Positions 8,307-16,170 of a stretch of DNA of 24,778 bases are shown here, piece after piece (positions within the stretch are counted from its first letter, which is position 1; the number at the start of each line of letters is the position of its first letter). Origin of the DNA: Candidatus Aerophobus profundus SCGC AAA252-L23 (lineage in GTDB: Bacteria > Aerophobota > Aerophobia > Aerophobales > Aerophobaceae); contig AQRW01000152.1 in the NCBI GenBank assembly GCA_000402295.1, positions 1 through 24,778 on the forward strand, in the 5' to 3' direction. The notes under the pieces were generated by a model. The model searched no databases. It worked only from the letters and a program-made list of their open reading frames with translations, and was not told where the DNA came from. A program made the translations under genes and the position numbers.

Positions 8307-8983
8307 TCTTCTAATTTATACCCAATTCCTCTTACGTTTTTGACAAACTTGGCTGCTTTACCCAGCTTATCTCTCAAATTCTTGACGTGGACATCTATTG
8401 TTCTATCCAGAACAATCTTGTCCTGTCCCCACAGATGATCCAGAATTTGGTTTCGCGTGAACACCCAACCCTTCTTTGAAGCAAGCAGTTGCAAAATCCT
8501 GAACTCAGTAGGAGTTAACTGTACTTTTTCACCCTCAACAATGGTTTGGTATTTTTTTGAATCTATTATTAAAATACCACCTATATTAACTATTCCCGTG
8601 GTTTCTTTTTGACCTGGTCTTCTTAAAGCTGCTTTTACTCGAGCCACTAACTCCTTTGGTGAAAAAGGCTTGGTAATATAATCATCGGCTCCTAATTCTA
8701 AACCCAAAACTTTATCTGTCTCCTCACCTTTGGCGGTAAGCATAATGATAGGGATGGAAGAAAACTCCTCTTTCTTTTTCAAGTACTTACAGATTTCCAG
8801 TCCATCGAAATCAGGCAACATCAAATCCAGAATTATCAGGTCAGGAGTCTGCCTCTCCATAAACTTAAGAAAACTTTCTCCGTCCCTAAATTCTTTAGTT
8901 ATAAAACCAGTCCGCTTAAGATGAAGGGATACCACTTCGGCAATATCCGGTTCATCGTCTACTATTGCCACCAGTTCAGCCAA
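8303..8983 (-). CDS. phoB: PhoB/OmpR-family response regulator
   Basis: Two-domain DNA-binding response regulator, 226 residues. The receiver domain has the acidic pair DDEPD near the start, phospho-acceptor Asp53 in LDLMLP, Thr83 and Lys105. An OmpR-type winged helix follows, with the recognition-helix region ending near LRDKLGK and a wing near VRGIGYKL. TTG at 8983 is preferred because AGGAG lies seven bases upstream and the receiver begins at once. A longer reading from TTG at 9043 adds about 20 unstructured residues and lacks a good ribosome-binding site. It is transcribed with phoR and is the likely activator of pstSCAB-phoU. Confidence 0.87.
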   Translation of the reverse strand: MAELVAIVDDEPDIAEVVSLHLKRTGFITKEFRDGESFLKFMERQTPDLIILDLMLPDFDGLEICKYLKKKEEFSSIPIIMLTAKGEETDKVLGLELGADDYITKPFSPKELVARVKAALRRPGQKETTGIVNIGGILIIDSKKYQTIVEGEKVQLTPTEFRILQLLASKKGWVFTRNQILDHLWGQDKIVLDRTIDVHVKNLRDKLGKAAKFVKNVRGIGYKLEE

Positions 8984-9082
8984 CTTTTTTCTCCTGATAG
9001 ATGTATTCCTTGCCTCATTGTTCCAGAAAATGCTCATAGTCAATCTTAGTGTGGACAGGAGATATTTCCCGAGTTGTGCATA

Positions 9083-9140
9083 ATTATACCCCTAAGAGTG
9101 TGTCTTAAAATAATCCTTCCGTCCAAGTTATCTAATTATA
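9083..9140 (-). promoter_or_regulatory. Candidate promoter region for phoBR
   Basis: Two TATAAT hexamers lie on the minus strand, at 9083-9088 and 9135-9140, both upstream of the phoB start. Neither has a convincing TTGACA at 16-18 bases, as would fit an activator-dependent promoter. Near them, CCCAAATTTTTGGG (about 9164-9177) is a small perfect inverted repeat. Only the -10 elements are directly visible. Confidence 0.35.
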
Positions 9141-9220
9141 TCATTATTTCCAAAAAAAGAGAACCCAAATTTTTGGGGAAAGGCTCAAATAACAAGTCAA
9201 TCTTTGCTTTGGGTATTTCC

Positions 9221-9249
9221 TTGACAGATTCACCTTATAGATAGATAAT
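9221..9249 (+). promoter_or_regulatory. Consensus promoter for the sugar-transport operon leader
   Basis: TTGACA (9221-9226), a 17-base spacer, then GATAAT (9244-9249) on the plus strand form a near-perfect housekeeping promoter. Transcription would start near 9256, giving about 400 untranslated bases before the sugar-binding protein at 9653. That leader contains the hairpin cluster at 9329-9422 and the structured region at 9498-9607. Confidence 0.55.
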
Positions 9250-9328
9250 TAAACATAATCGGTAATCTTTACTAAAAAGCGAGGTTTATGGAGCTTTGGA
9301 TATTTCCAAGGAAACCTTTTTTGGCCAA

Positions 9329-9429
9329 GATAAAGTGGTAGCCACCAGCTTTATCCTGCGTTTATTTACGCAAGTTAAAACTTGCGACTACCATAACCCT
9401 TTTGCGCCACCTAAAGGTTGCGGCTACCT
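9329..9429. repeat. Cluster of three hairpins with a GTAGC/CTACC-linked repeat
   Basis: Three hairpins follow one another. First, GATAAAG (9329-9335) pairs with CTTTATC (9349-9355), with inner TGGT/ACCA. Second, CGCAAGTT (9369-9376) pairs perfectly with AACTTGCG (9379-9386) around an AA turn. Third, CGCCACC (9405-9411) pairs with GGTTGCG (9416-9422) with one mismatch. Each is next to a GCNACTACC/GGTAGCC-like linker, typical of dispersed intergenic stacked palindromes in some environmental bacterial genomes. No ORF spans the region. Confidence 0.6.
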
Positions 9430-9497
9430 TTATGAAATCTAAACTATTATTCTCATTAAGATGAACCTGGTAAAATATTTTTCAATGAGAGAGTGAA

Positions 9498-9618
9498 AGC
9501 CGGTTAGGGCCGAAAGGAGGTGGGAAGCATAGGAAAGTCCAGCCGAGGCGGGCAAGAAAGTTCTCCAGACGCCGGCTAAATAATCTCTTTATCCGGTGAG
9601 AACTTTCGAGGAAATTTG
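9498..9618 (+). ncRNA. Structured leader RNA with competing helices, unknown class
   Basis: The 5' leader of the sugar transporter can fold in two ways. GAAAGTTCTC (9556-9565) and GAGAACTTTC (9598-9607) form a perfect 10-base stem enclosing a nested CCGG...CCGG / TAAA...TTTA hairpin (9572-9596). Alternatively CCGGCT (9572-9577) pairs with AGCCGG (9498-9503), closing a purine-rich domain containing CCGAAAGG and GGAAAGTCC. The two folds share the same strand, so they exclude each other, as in riboswitches and attenuators. I do not recognise it as any known class. The following AAATTTG/CAAATTT small stem and the GAGAGGGAGG ribosome-binding site come next. Confidence 0.4.
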
Positions 9619-9652
9619 AATAATAACCCAAATTTTGTTGAGAGGGAGGTAA

Positions 9653-10927
9653 ATGATGAAGGTTTCAAGGAAAATATCTTGGGTAGTGATTTTGAGCATA
9701 TTTGTGTTAGCCTTAGGTATGTCTCAGGTATCCCTGGCGGCCAAGCAGCTTAATATTTGGGTCTTCTCCGGTCAGGAGGCGGCCAAGTACGGGGAGGCTC
9801 TGGATCGGATCTTCGCTCAGTTTGAGAAAGAACATCCGGATTTCACGGTAAAGCTCACTACCACTCCCTATCCAGAGTATCTGGACCGCATCATTACTGC
9901 AGGGAGAGGTGGACTGGGACCGGATATTATTCAGAATGACGTCATTTGGACTCCACCATTAGCTAATCAGGGGCTGGTACTCAATCTAGATAAGTATTGG
10001 GCCAAGGCACCATTCAAGGAAGAGGACTTCTTTCCGGCCAGCATCAGGACTTGCCGGTGGGATGGGTCGCTTTACGGGGTTCCGCAGATGGATGGTCACT
10101 GGGGGCTAATTTTTTACAACCAGGACCTTATGGTTGAAGCCGGCTTCAGCCCGGATTTTCCTCCCATCACCTATTGGGATGAATTTGTCGAGGTAGCTCA
10201 AGCGTTAACTAACCCTGACAAGGGACAATATGGTTACGCGGTTATGGGAGCCAAGGATGAAGGCATTTCGGCTACCTGGACCGGCTGGTATGCCACCACC
10301 GGGGCTAAGAGTTGGCTCAATGAGGATAAAACCAGAGCGATAGTGAATCAAGCTAATGGTGTACGGGCAGCCAAGTTCAAAACTGATCTGGCCCTGGTAC
10401 ACAAGGTTTGCCCTCCCGGAGTGGCTGCCTGGGACCAATGGGATAGTCGCAGCTTGTTCGAGACCGGAAAACTGGGAATGTATATGGTAGGTACCTGGGA
10501 AATAGATATTCTTAAGGAAGAGGCTCCGGATATTAACTTCAGTTTTGCTTACCTGCCTCGACCCAGAGACGGAGTCAAAGGTTCCATGTACGGTGGCTGG
10601 AACTGGTCAATAAATGCGAACAGCAAGTATCCAGAGGCAGCTTGGGACTTCATCGAAATGACCACCACTATCAATAACCAGGATGCCATTTCATCACTTC
10701 CTCCTGCTCTGATAGAGGCCGCCAAGCGACGTTTTGCTACCTGGGAAAAGGGTTATGTGGCCCTGGATCAGATTCTGGGCGCTATCCCCCGACCGGTTCA
10801 TCCCTCTTATCCGGAGATGTCTCGGGCTATGCAAATTGGCATTCAGAATATCCTGTTGGGAGAAAAAAATGCCCAGGAGGCCATGGACTGGGTAACTACC
10901 CAAATAAATAAGATTTTAGCCCGTTAG
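9653..10927 (+). CDS. Sugar ABC transporter substrate-binding protein (family 1)
   Basis: Secreted solute-binding protein of 424 residues that would capture a sugar or sugar derivative and deliver it to the two permeases encoded next. A signal peptide (about 1-30, ending ...SLAA) is followed by LNIWVFSG, the usual first strand of extracellular sugar-binding proteins. GLGPDIIQND, GLIFYNQDLMVEAG and a TYWDEFVEVAQALT segment are typical of the MalE/UgpB-like family. The substrate cannot be read from the sequence. Two tandem ATGs exist; GAGAGGGAGG precedes them. The gene is preceded by the long structured leader and followed by an intercistronic hairpin. Confidence 0.88.
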   Translation: MMKVSRKISWVVILSIFVLALGMSQVSLAAKQLNIWVFSGQEAAKYGEALDRIFAQFEKEHPDFTVKLTTTPYPEYLDRIITAGRGGLGPDIIQNDVIWTPPLANQGLVLNLDKYWAKAPFKEEDFFPASIRTCRWDGSLYGVPQMDGHWGLIFYNQDLMVEAGFSPDFPPITYWDEFVEVAQALTNPDKGQYGYAVMGAKDEGISATWTGWYATTGAKSWLNEDKTRAIVNQANGVRAAKFKTDLALVHKVCPPGVAAWDQWDSRSLFETGKLGMYMVGTWEIDILKEEAPDINFSFAYLPRPRDGVKGSMYGGWNWSINANSKYPEAAWDFIEMTTTINNQDAISSLPPALIEAAKRRFATWEKGYVALDQILGAIPRPVHPSYPEMSRAMQIGIQNILLGEKNAQEAMDWVTTQINKILAR

Positions 10928-10991
10928 TAGCGAACAGGAGTACGTGGTGGTAGTGCTTCACTGTTTCGGACTTCCGAGGTTAGTGATTAAT

Positions 10992-11027
10992 GGGCGGTAT
11001 CTTGTGCTACAGGCGCGGATACCGCCC
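10992..11027 (+). promoter_or_regulatory. Intercistronic hairpin after the binding-protein gene
   Basis: GGGCGGTATC (10992-11001) pairs perfectly with GATACCGCCC (11018-11027) around a 16-base loop, in the 142-base gap between the binding protein and the first permease. No T run follows, so it is more likely a 3' mRNA stabiliser or partial attenuator. Such an element helps the binding protein outnumber the permeases, as known for malE-malF-type operons. Confidence 0.6.
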
Positions 11028-11069
11028 GGAAGGTCAGATGTACGGAAATTCAACTGAGGAAAGTTGTAA

Positions 11070-11963
11070 GTGAAAGCTCTGATAGGAAGAATATACAGGA
11101 AGCATCTACCTGGTTACCTCTTCATCCTGCCGGCTTTAGCCGTAATGAGTTTGCTCATTCTCTACCCTCTTTACCAGACTTTTTTTCTCAGTCTTTACCG
11201 AGAAATCCGTTTCCAGGAGCTTTCTTTCATAGGTCTGGGGAACTTTGTGGAAGTAATAACTTCTGATTACTTCGTCAAGATCCTGCTTAACACCCTTGTA
11301 TGGACCGGGGGCACAGTAATATTTCAATTTTTGGTAGGATTAGGGGTAGCCGTACTTTTTAACGCCGGGTTACGGGGGACCCGTTGGGTGAGCAGTTTAG
11401 TCCTGATCCCCTGGGTTACCCCCGGTGTCATTGCCGCGGTCATCTGGAAATGGATGTATCATCCCCTATACGGGGTACTGAACGAAATTATGGTTTTGTC
11501 GCATGTATTACCTGCCTATAAGCCCTGGCTGGCGGATCCTCACTTGGCCTTGCTATCTATCGTAGTAGCAGCCATATGGAAAGGTTTCCCTTTTTCCATG
11601 GTTATGTTGCTGGCCGGCATGAAGGCTATTCCTCAGGAGCTGTACGAGGCAGCCGAAGTAGATGGAGCCTCGGGATTAGCTCGCTTTCTCCATGTGACCT
11701 TACCTTTGTTGGCTCCGGTGTTCAAGATAACCATACTTCTTACTACTATCTGGACCTTTAATTACTTTGACCTGGTCTATGCTATGACCGGTGGTGGTCC
11801 AGGTCGTTCTACCGAGATACTGGCCACCCAAATATACAAGTTGGCCTTTGATGACTGGAGGTTTGGCGTAGCCAGCAGCCTGGCCGTAATTATGTTCGCT
11901 ATTCTGGCAGTTTTCACCTTGATATATGCCTGGGTGCTTCAACGAAAGGGAGAGGGAATATGA
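11070..11963 (+). CDS. Sugar ABC transporter permease (MalF/UgpA-like)
   Basis: Membrane subunit of 297 residues with six predicted membrane segments. The coupling loop AAEVDGASGLARFLHVTLP (about residues 193-211) carries the EAA-type motif for ATPase docking, and MTGGGPGRSTEILATQIY near the C-terminus is highly characteristic of the UgpA/MalF-like CUT1 family. GTG at 11070 is the start, with CTGAGGAAAG upstream. Its last four bases overlap the next permease (ATGA). Confidence 0.88.
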   Translation: MKALIGRIYRKHLPGYLFILPALAVMSLLILYPLYQTFFLSLYREIRFQELSFIGLGNFVEVITSDYFVKILLNTLVWTGGTVIFQFLVGLGVAVLFNAGLRGTRWVSSLVLIPWVTPGVIAAVIWKWMYHPLYGVLNEIMVLSHVLPAYKPWLADPHLALLSIVVAAIWKGFPFSMVMLLAGMKAIPQELYEAAEVDGASGLARFLHVTLPLLAPVFKITILLTTIWTFNYFDLVYAMTGGGPGRSTEILATQIYKLAFDDWRFGVASSLAVIMFAILAVFTLIYAWVLQRKGEGI

Positions 11964-12808
11964 GGACTAAGGGATACTTTCCTGCTTGGGCCTGGTGGAC
12001 TCGGCTCCTGGCCTACTTATTGTTGGTAGTAGTGGCAGTAGTAGTAATCTTTCCTATTTTTTGGATGCTAATATCCTCCCTGAAATTTACCAAAGAACTT
12101 TTTGTTAAACCACCTACCTGGATTCCCCAGCGCCCCACCCTGAGTAACTACATTTCTATCTTCAAGGACTCTCTATTTCTTCGTTACTTCTTAAATAGCC
12201 TGGTGGTCTCCCTGGCCACAACGGTTATAACCATCATAATTGCCTCCTTGGCCGGTTATGGCTGGGGGAAGACTAATTTTGCCGGTAAGCGCGCCACCTC
12301 CTTGTTCGTGCTGATCAGTCAGATGTTTCCTCTGGTGGTACTGGTTATTCCCTTGTTCCAGATTATGCGCCGCTTGTTGTTACTGAATACTTATCCGGGA
12401 TTGGTATTAGCCTACCTGACCTATACAATTCCCCTTTCTTCGTGGCTCTTAAAGGGTTTCTTTCAGGAAATCCCCGGTGAGATTATAGATTCGTCCAGGG
12501 TAGATGGATGTTCACATCTAACATCCTTTTTGAGAATAGCTTTGCCTCTTATCAAACCAGGAATAGCCGCTACGGCAATCTATTGCTTCATTATGGCCTG
12601 GCAGGAATTCTTCTTCTCTCTCAGTTTTATGTTTGATGATGAGATGAAAACTCTTACCGTGGGAATACTTGGCTTCATGGGCCAGTACAAGGTATCGTGG
12701 GGTCAATTAATGGCCGCATCCTTCCTGAGTGTTTTGCCCGCCGCTGTGGCCTTTTTCTTTGTGCAGAAACACTTTGTTGCGGGACTAACCAGGGGAGCAA
12801 TCAAGTAG
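11960..12808 (+). CDS. Sugar ABC transporter permease (MalG/UgpE-like)
   Basis: Partner membrane subunit, 282 residues, six membrane segments. FPIFWMLISSLK near the N-terminus and the coupling loop SSRVDGCSHLTSFLRIALPL (about residues 176-195) are typical of MalG-like CUT1 permeases. The loop begins SSRVDG where AAxVDG is more usual. The start is the ATG overlapping the previous stop. No ATP-binding subunit is encoded beside it; CUT1 importers often share one MsmK/UgpC-type ATPase encoded elsewhere. Confidence 0.88.
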   Translation: MRTKGYFPAWAWWTRLLAYLLLVVVAVVVIFPIFWMLISSLKFTKELFVKPPTWIPQRPTLSNYISIFKDSLFLRYFLNSLVVSLATTVITIIIASLAGYGWGKTNFAGKRATSLFVLISQMFPLVVLVIPLFQIMRRLLLLNTYPGLVLAYLTYTIPLSSWLLKGFFQEIPGEIIDSSRVDGCSHLTSFLRIALPLIKPGIAATAIYCFIMAWQEFFFSLSFMFDDEMKTLTVGILGFMGQYKVSWGQLMAASFLSVLPAAVAFFFVQKHFVAGLTRGAIK

Positions 12809-12817
12809 GAGATACCT

Positions 12818-14152
12818 ATGGAGAAAACTCTGAACGAGATAAGGAAAGACGCCCGGAGTATTTTTTATGCCGCACTTAAGGCAGTTGATCCCGCCCAGGC
12901 AGTGAAAAGATGGCTATATCTCGAGGAGAATATACTTAAAATTGGGCGGCTCACTTTTCCCTTATCTAAAATAAGGAAAATTTATGTGGTGGGAGCAGGG
13001 AAGGCAGGAGCACCAATGGCCAATGCTCTGGAGGAGATTCTGGGAGATAGAATTGAGGAAGGTCTAATCAACGTAAAATACGGACATAGCCAAAAATTGG
13101 CTAAAATTGAGATAAATGAAGCTGGACATCCCCTTCCTGATAAAGCTGGAAGAAGAGGTGCCCAGAGGATATTTCATCTCTTGGAGAAAGCGGGAGAAAA
13201 TGATCTGGTTTTCTGCCTTATCTCGGGAGGTGGCTCGGCTCTTTTACCCCTGCCAGTGAAGGGGATCAGTCTTAAGGAAAAACAAGAAGTAACTGAGACA
13301 CTCCTGAGGTGTGGAGCCCGTATTGAGGAAATTAACGCTATCAGAAAGCATCTCTCCCGGATTAAGGGGGGACAGATAGCTCGCTGGGCTTACCCGGCCC
13401 GACTAATAGTCCTGATTCTCTCGGATGTGATTGGAGATAGACTCGATACTATTGCTTCCGGACCAACTGTACCCGACGAGACAACTTTTGTAGATTGTCT
13501 CAAAATAGTTAATAAATATGGGATATCTTCCTCTCTCCCGGTCTCAGTAATCAATCATTTAGGAAAGGGAGCGGCCGGGGAAATCAAAGAGACCCCCAAG
13601 AGAGGTGACCCTATTTTTGTGAGAGTGCATAACTTTATTATAGGCAGCAATATTATGGCTATTAAAGCGGCTCAAAGAGAGGCGGAAAGACTGAAATATC
13701 ACTCTTTGGTACTTTCCTCTTTTTTGCAGGGAGAAAGCCGAGAGATAGCCCGAATTTACGCCGCTATGGCCAAAGAGATAAGAACTTCAGGGAATCCGCT
13801 GTCCTCTCCGGCCTGCATTATTTGCGGAGGAGAGACCACGGTGACCCTCCGAGGCCCAGGACTGGGAGGAAGAAGTCAGGAATTTGTCCTCTCGGCGGCC
13901 ATAGAGGTTGAGGGAATGGAAAGAGTGGCTATTCTGGCGGCGGGTACCGATGGCACTGATGGCCCCACCGATGCTGCGGGAGCCCTGGCCGATGGGGAGA
14001 CCCTGATGAGAGCCAGAGAATTAGGGATGGATGCCTTGACATATCTGGATAATAATGACTCCTACCATTTTTTTGAAAAACTGGGTGACCTTCTTGTTAC
14101 TGGTCCTACCAGAACCAACGTGATGGATCTCTACCTGCTACTGGTCGGCTAG
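12818..14152 (+). CDS. Glycerate 2-kinase, GckA/MOFRL family
   Basis: Cytoplasmic kinase of 444 residues that phosphorylates D-glycerate to 2-phosphoglycerate. The N-terminal part has VVGAGKAGAPMANALE (about 57-72), GHPLPD (about 103-108), a glycine-rich ISGGGSALLPLP (about 135-146), RKHLSRIKGG and LSDVIGDRLDTIASGPT (about 201-217). The C-terminal MOFRL domain has GGETTV, GLGGRSQEF and AAGTDGTDGPTDAAGA. All hallmarks are intact. It starts nine bases after the sugar permease with a TAGGAG site, so it belongs to that operon. This suggests that the imported substrate, or something derived from it, yields glycerate. Which substrate is unknown. Confidence 0.9.
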   Translation: MEKTLNEIRKDARSIFYAALKAVDPAQAVKRWLYLEENILKIGRLTFPLSKIRKIYVVGAGKAGAPMANALEEILGDRIEEGLINVKYGHSQKLAKIEINEAGHPLPDKAGRRGAQRIFHLLEKAGENDLVFCLISGGGSALLPLPVKGISLKEKQEVTETLLRCGARIEEINAIRKHLSRIKGGQIARWAYPARLIVLILSDVIGDRLDTIASGPTVPDETTFVDCLKIVNKYGISSSLPVSVINHLGKGAAGEIKETPKRGDPIFVRVHNFIIGSNIMAIKAAQREAERLKYHSLVLSSFLQGESREIARIYAAMAKEIRTSGNPLSSPACIICGGETTVTLRGPGLGGRSQEFVLSAAIEVEGMERVAILAAGTDGTDGPTDAAGALADGETLMRARELGMDALTYLDNNDSYHFFEKLGDLLVTGPTRTNVMDLYLLLVG

Positions 14153-14289
14153 TTTTGGCAGTGGAGCAACTACCATATCTTCTTCCTGCTCTGTCACTAT
14201 CTGTGACTTAGTCCTTCGAACAGTCCACCCTGCTTTACGGTCGAAGTCGCCACATTCTTGAACCCGGTCATATTCTCTTCGAGAGACTC

Positions 14290-15441
14290 TTACGTACTTG
14301 CGTATGTCCCGGGCCGCGCATTTCTACCTTTCTCTTCCCGCTGAGGGGTAGGTTCTGGGGTTCTCTTGAACCAGTTTCTCGTGACCAGGCACACCTTAAC
14401 CAGCATAAGCATGATGGGCACCTCGGTTAGAACTCCCACCACGGTTGCTAGAGATGCGCCCGAGGCAAGGCCAAAGAGCATGGTGGAGGTAGCAATTGCC
14501 ACCTCAAAATGGTTGGAGGCACCAATCATAGCAGCCGGAGCAGCATTTTCGTAGGTCAGGCCTAAAAACCTGGCCAGGATATAACCAAGGGCAAAGATAA
14601 AACAGATTTGGATGAAGAGGGGTATGGCAATAAGACCAATGATCTGGGGCTGCTTTAGGATGACTTCACCCTTAAGGGAGAAGAGGACGATTAATGTGGC
14701 AAGAAGAGCCAGAATGGAGACGGTGGTGAGGTGGTGAACGAATTTTTCTTCAAACCACTTGATACCTTTTCTCTTGATAATTTGCCGGCGAGAGAAATAT
14801 CCGGCTACCAGGGGAAGTCCCACATAGATTAGGACCGATAACACTATAGTCTGCCAGGGAATGGGCATCCTATTTACTCCCAACAAGAACCCTCCTAAAG
14901 GAGCATATAAGAAGAGCATGGTTAAGGAATTGATGGCTACCATAATCAGGGTGAGAGCTTGATTTCCACGGGCAAGATAGGACCACATAAGAACCATAGC
15001 GGTGCAGGGGGCAATTCCCAAAAGAATAGCTCCTGAGATATAGGAGCGGTAGAGGGGTACCTCCTGTCCTCGAATAATTTCTGTTCCTGGAAGAAGCGGG
15101 CGAAATAGTACTCCCAGGAAAAGTGAGGCAATGAGAAACATAGAAAAAGGTTTTATGGCCCAGTTGATAAACAAGGTGAGGAATACAGGCTTGGGAGCCT
15201 TTCCGGTTTTCACCACCTGGGAAAAATCGATTTTGACCATAATGGGATACATCATAAAGAAGAGACAAATGGCAATGGGAAGAGAAACCTGGGCCAGGCT
15301 CATTTTATCCAACCACAGGGAAAAAGAAGGAAAGACTCTTCCCAGAAGGATACCCGCTATAATACACAAAGCTATCCATCCAGTTAAGTACTTTTCAAAT
15401 ATACTCAATCCCTTCTTTTGCATTTTTCCTTTTGATACCAT
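14290..15441 (-). CDS. acr3: Arsenite efflux transporter Acr3
   Basis: Integral membrane exporter of 383 residues with about ten membrane segments, expelling arsenite or possibly antimonite. GIAPCTAMVLMWSYLARG (about 142-159) contains the conserved Cys146 that is essential in characterised Acr3 proteins. MIGASNHFEVAIA near the C-terminus is the other family signature. The ATG at 15441 has a GAGGGT-type site upstream; a second ATG at codon 7 is possible. It is the last gene of the ArsR-controlled minus-strand operon. The 14153-14289 gap downstream shows only a weak 6-base stem (CTTCGA/TCGAAG) and no clear terminator. Confidence 0.92.
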   Translation of the reverse strand: MVSKGKMQKKGLSIFEKYLTGWIALCIIAGILLGRVFPSFSLWLDKMSLAQVSLPIAICLFFMMYPIMVKIDFSQVVKTGKAPKPVFLTLFINWAIKPFSMFLIASLFLGVLFRPLLPGTEIIRGQEVPLYRSYISGAILLGIAPCTAMVLMWSYLARGNQALTLIMVAINSLTMLFLYAPLGGFLLGVNRMPIPWQTIVLSVLIYVGLPLVAGYFSRRQIIKRKGIKWFEEKFVHHLTTVSILALLATLIVLFSLKGEVILKQPQIIGLIAIPLFIQICFIFALGYILARFLGLTYENAAPAAMIGASNHFEVAIATSTMLFGLASGASLATVVGVLTEVPIMLMLVKVCLVTRNWFKRTPEPTPQREEKGRNARPGTYAST

Positions 15442-15478
15442 TACTCAACCCTCTTTTGTTTTCAGTTCAGACACCTTC

Positions 15479-16168
15479 TTAAACAAACAGAAAATAGAGG
15501 CCAACCAGGATCACTAAAACGCCACCCACCTTTCTCAATATTAAGCTCACTTTTCTGGCTCCCTTTGACTCTATCAGGGCTTTAGCTGCTCCCATTGAGG
15601 CACCAGCAACAAGAATGAGTACGCAATGTCCCAGGGCATAGAAGAGCAACAACACACCTCCATAGAGTAAGCTGCTTCCTCTGGTGGCAATGTAGGTCAA
15701 AAGTAAAATAAGGATGGGAACAGCACAAGGAGTAGAAACAATTCCAAACAGCATACCCAGGGGTAACGAGCTCAAGATTCCTTTTCCCACGAATTTTTGG
15801 GGTAGGGGCAGGACAAAATTAAGTTGGAAAACGCCCAGTAAGTGTACCCCCATAATAAAGGCCACCAGGGCAACAATGTACTTCCAGTAGCCCCCTATAT
15901 CCCCAAAGAGTCTACTTCCCAGGGCGGCGATAATTCCCAGAATGGTGAAGGTAATCGCCAGGCCAAGCACGAAAAGACCCGAGAAAACGAGCGACTTCCT
16001 TACCCCCGTGGTCAGTTCACTACCCGACACGAAACCGATCATCAATGGAATCATCGCCAGCACACATGGATTGGAAGCAGTGAAAAGCCCTCCGACGAAT
16101 GCCGCCACAGGAGCAAACCAGGGGTTGGTCTGGATCATCTGGTTAAGATTTTCTAGTAGTTGTTCCAA
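15479..16168 (-). CDS. ccdA: Cytochrome c biogenesis protein CcdA, thiol electron transporter
   Basis: Six-segment membrane protein of 229 residues that passes reducing equivalents from cytoplasmic thioredoxin to extracytoplasmic thiol proteins. The two redox cysteines sit in the expected contexts: ASNPCVLAMIP (Cys35) in the first segment and VSTPCAVPILI (Cys148) in the fourth. The start is TTG at 16168, placed only two bases after the upstream stop, with GGAG in the preceding gene's end as ribosome-binding site. Direct coupling to the membrane-anchored thioredoxin fusion upstream makes that protein its likely partner. No cytochrome c maturation genes are nearby. Confidence 0.87.
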   Translation of the reverse strand: MEQLLENLNQMIQTNPWFAPVAAFVGGLFTASNPCVLAMIPLMIGFVSGSELTTGVRKSLVFSGLFVLGLAITFTILGIIAALGSRLFGDIGGYWKYIVALVAFIMGVHLLGVFQLNFVLPLPQKFVGKGILSSLPLGMLFGIVSTPCAVPILILLLTYIATRGSSLLYGGVLLLFYALGHCVLILVAGASMGAAKALIESKGARKVSLILRKVGGVLVILVGLYFLFV

Positions 16169-16170
16169 AA

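Noticed and set aside
8984..9043. Longer phoB start at 9043
   Set aside because: No good ribosome-binding site, and the receiver domain begins directly at the TTG at 8983, which has AGGAG seven bases upstream.
9329..9429. CRISPR array
   Set aside because: The hairpins differ in sequence and spacing, and no regular direct repeats or spacers exist.
9498..9618. RNase P RNA or signal-recognition RNA
   Set aside because: The segment GGAAAGTCC resembles the RNase P core, and CCGAAAGG with GGGAAGCA recalls the signal-recognition loop. Only about 150 bases precede a coding region, the 3' half of RNase P is absent, and the SRP loop sequence does not match.
14870..15268. Minus-strand 132-residue ORF inside acr3
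   Set aside because: It is an out-of-frame shadow of a strongly supported membrane protein gene.
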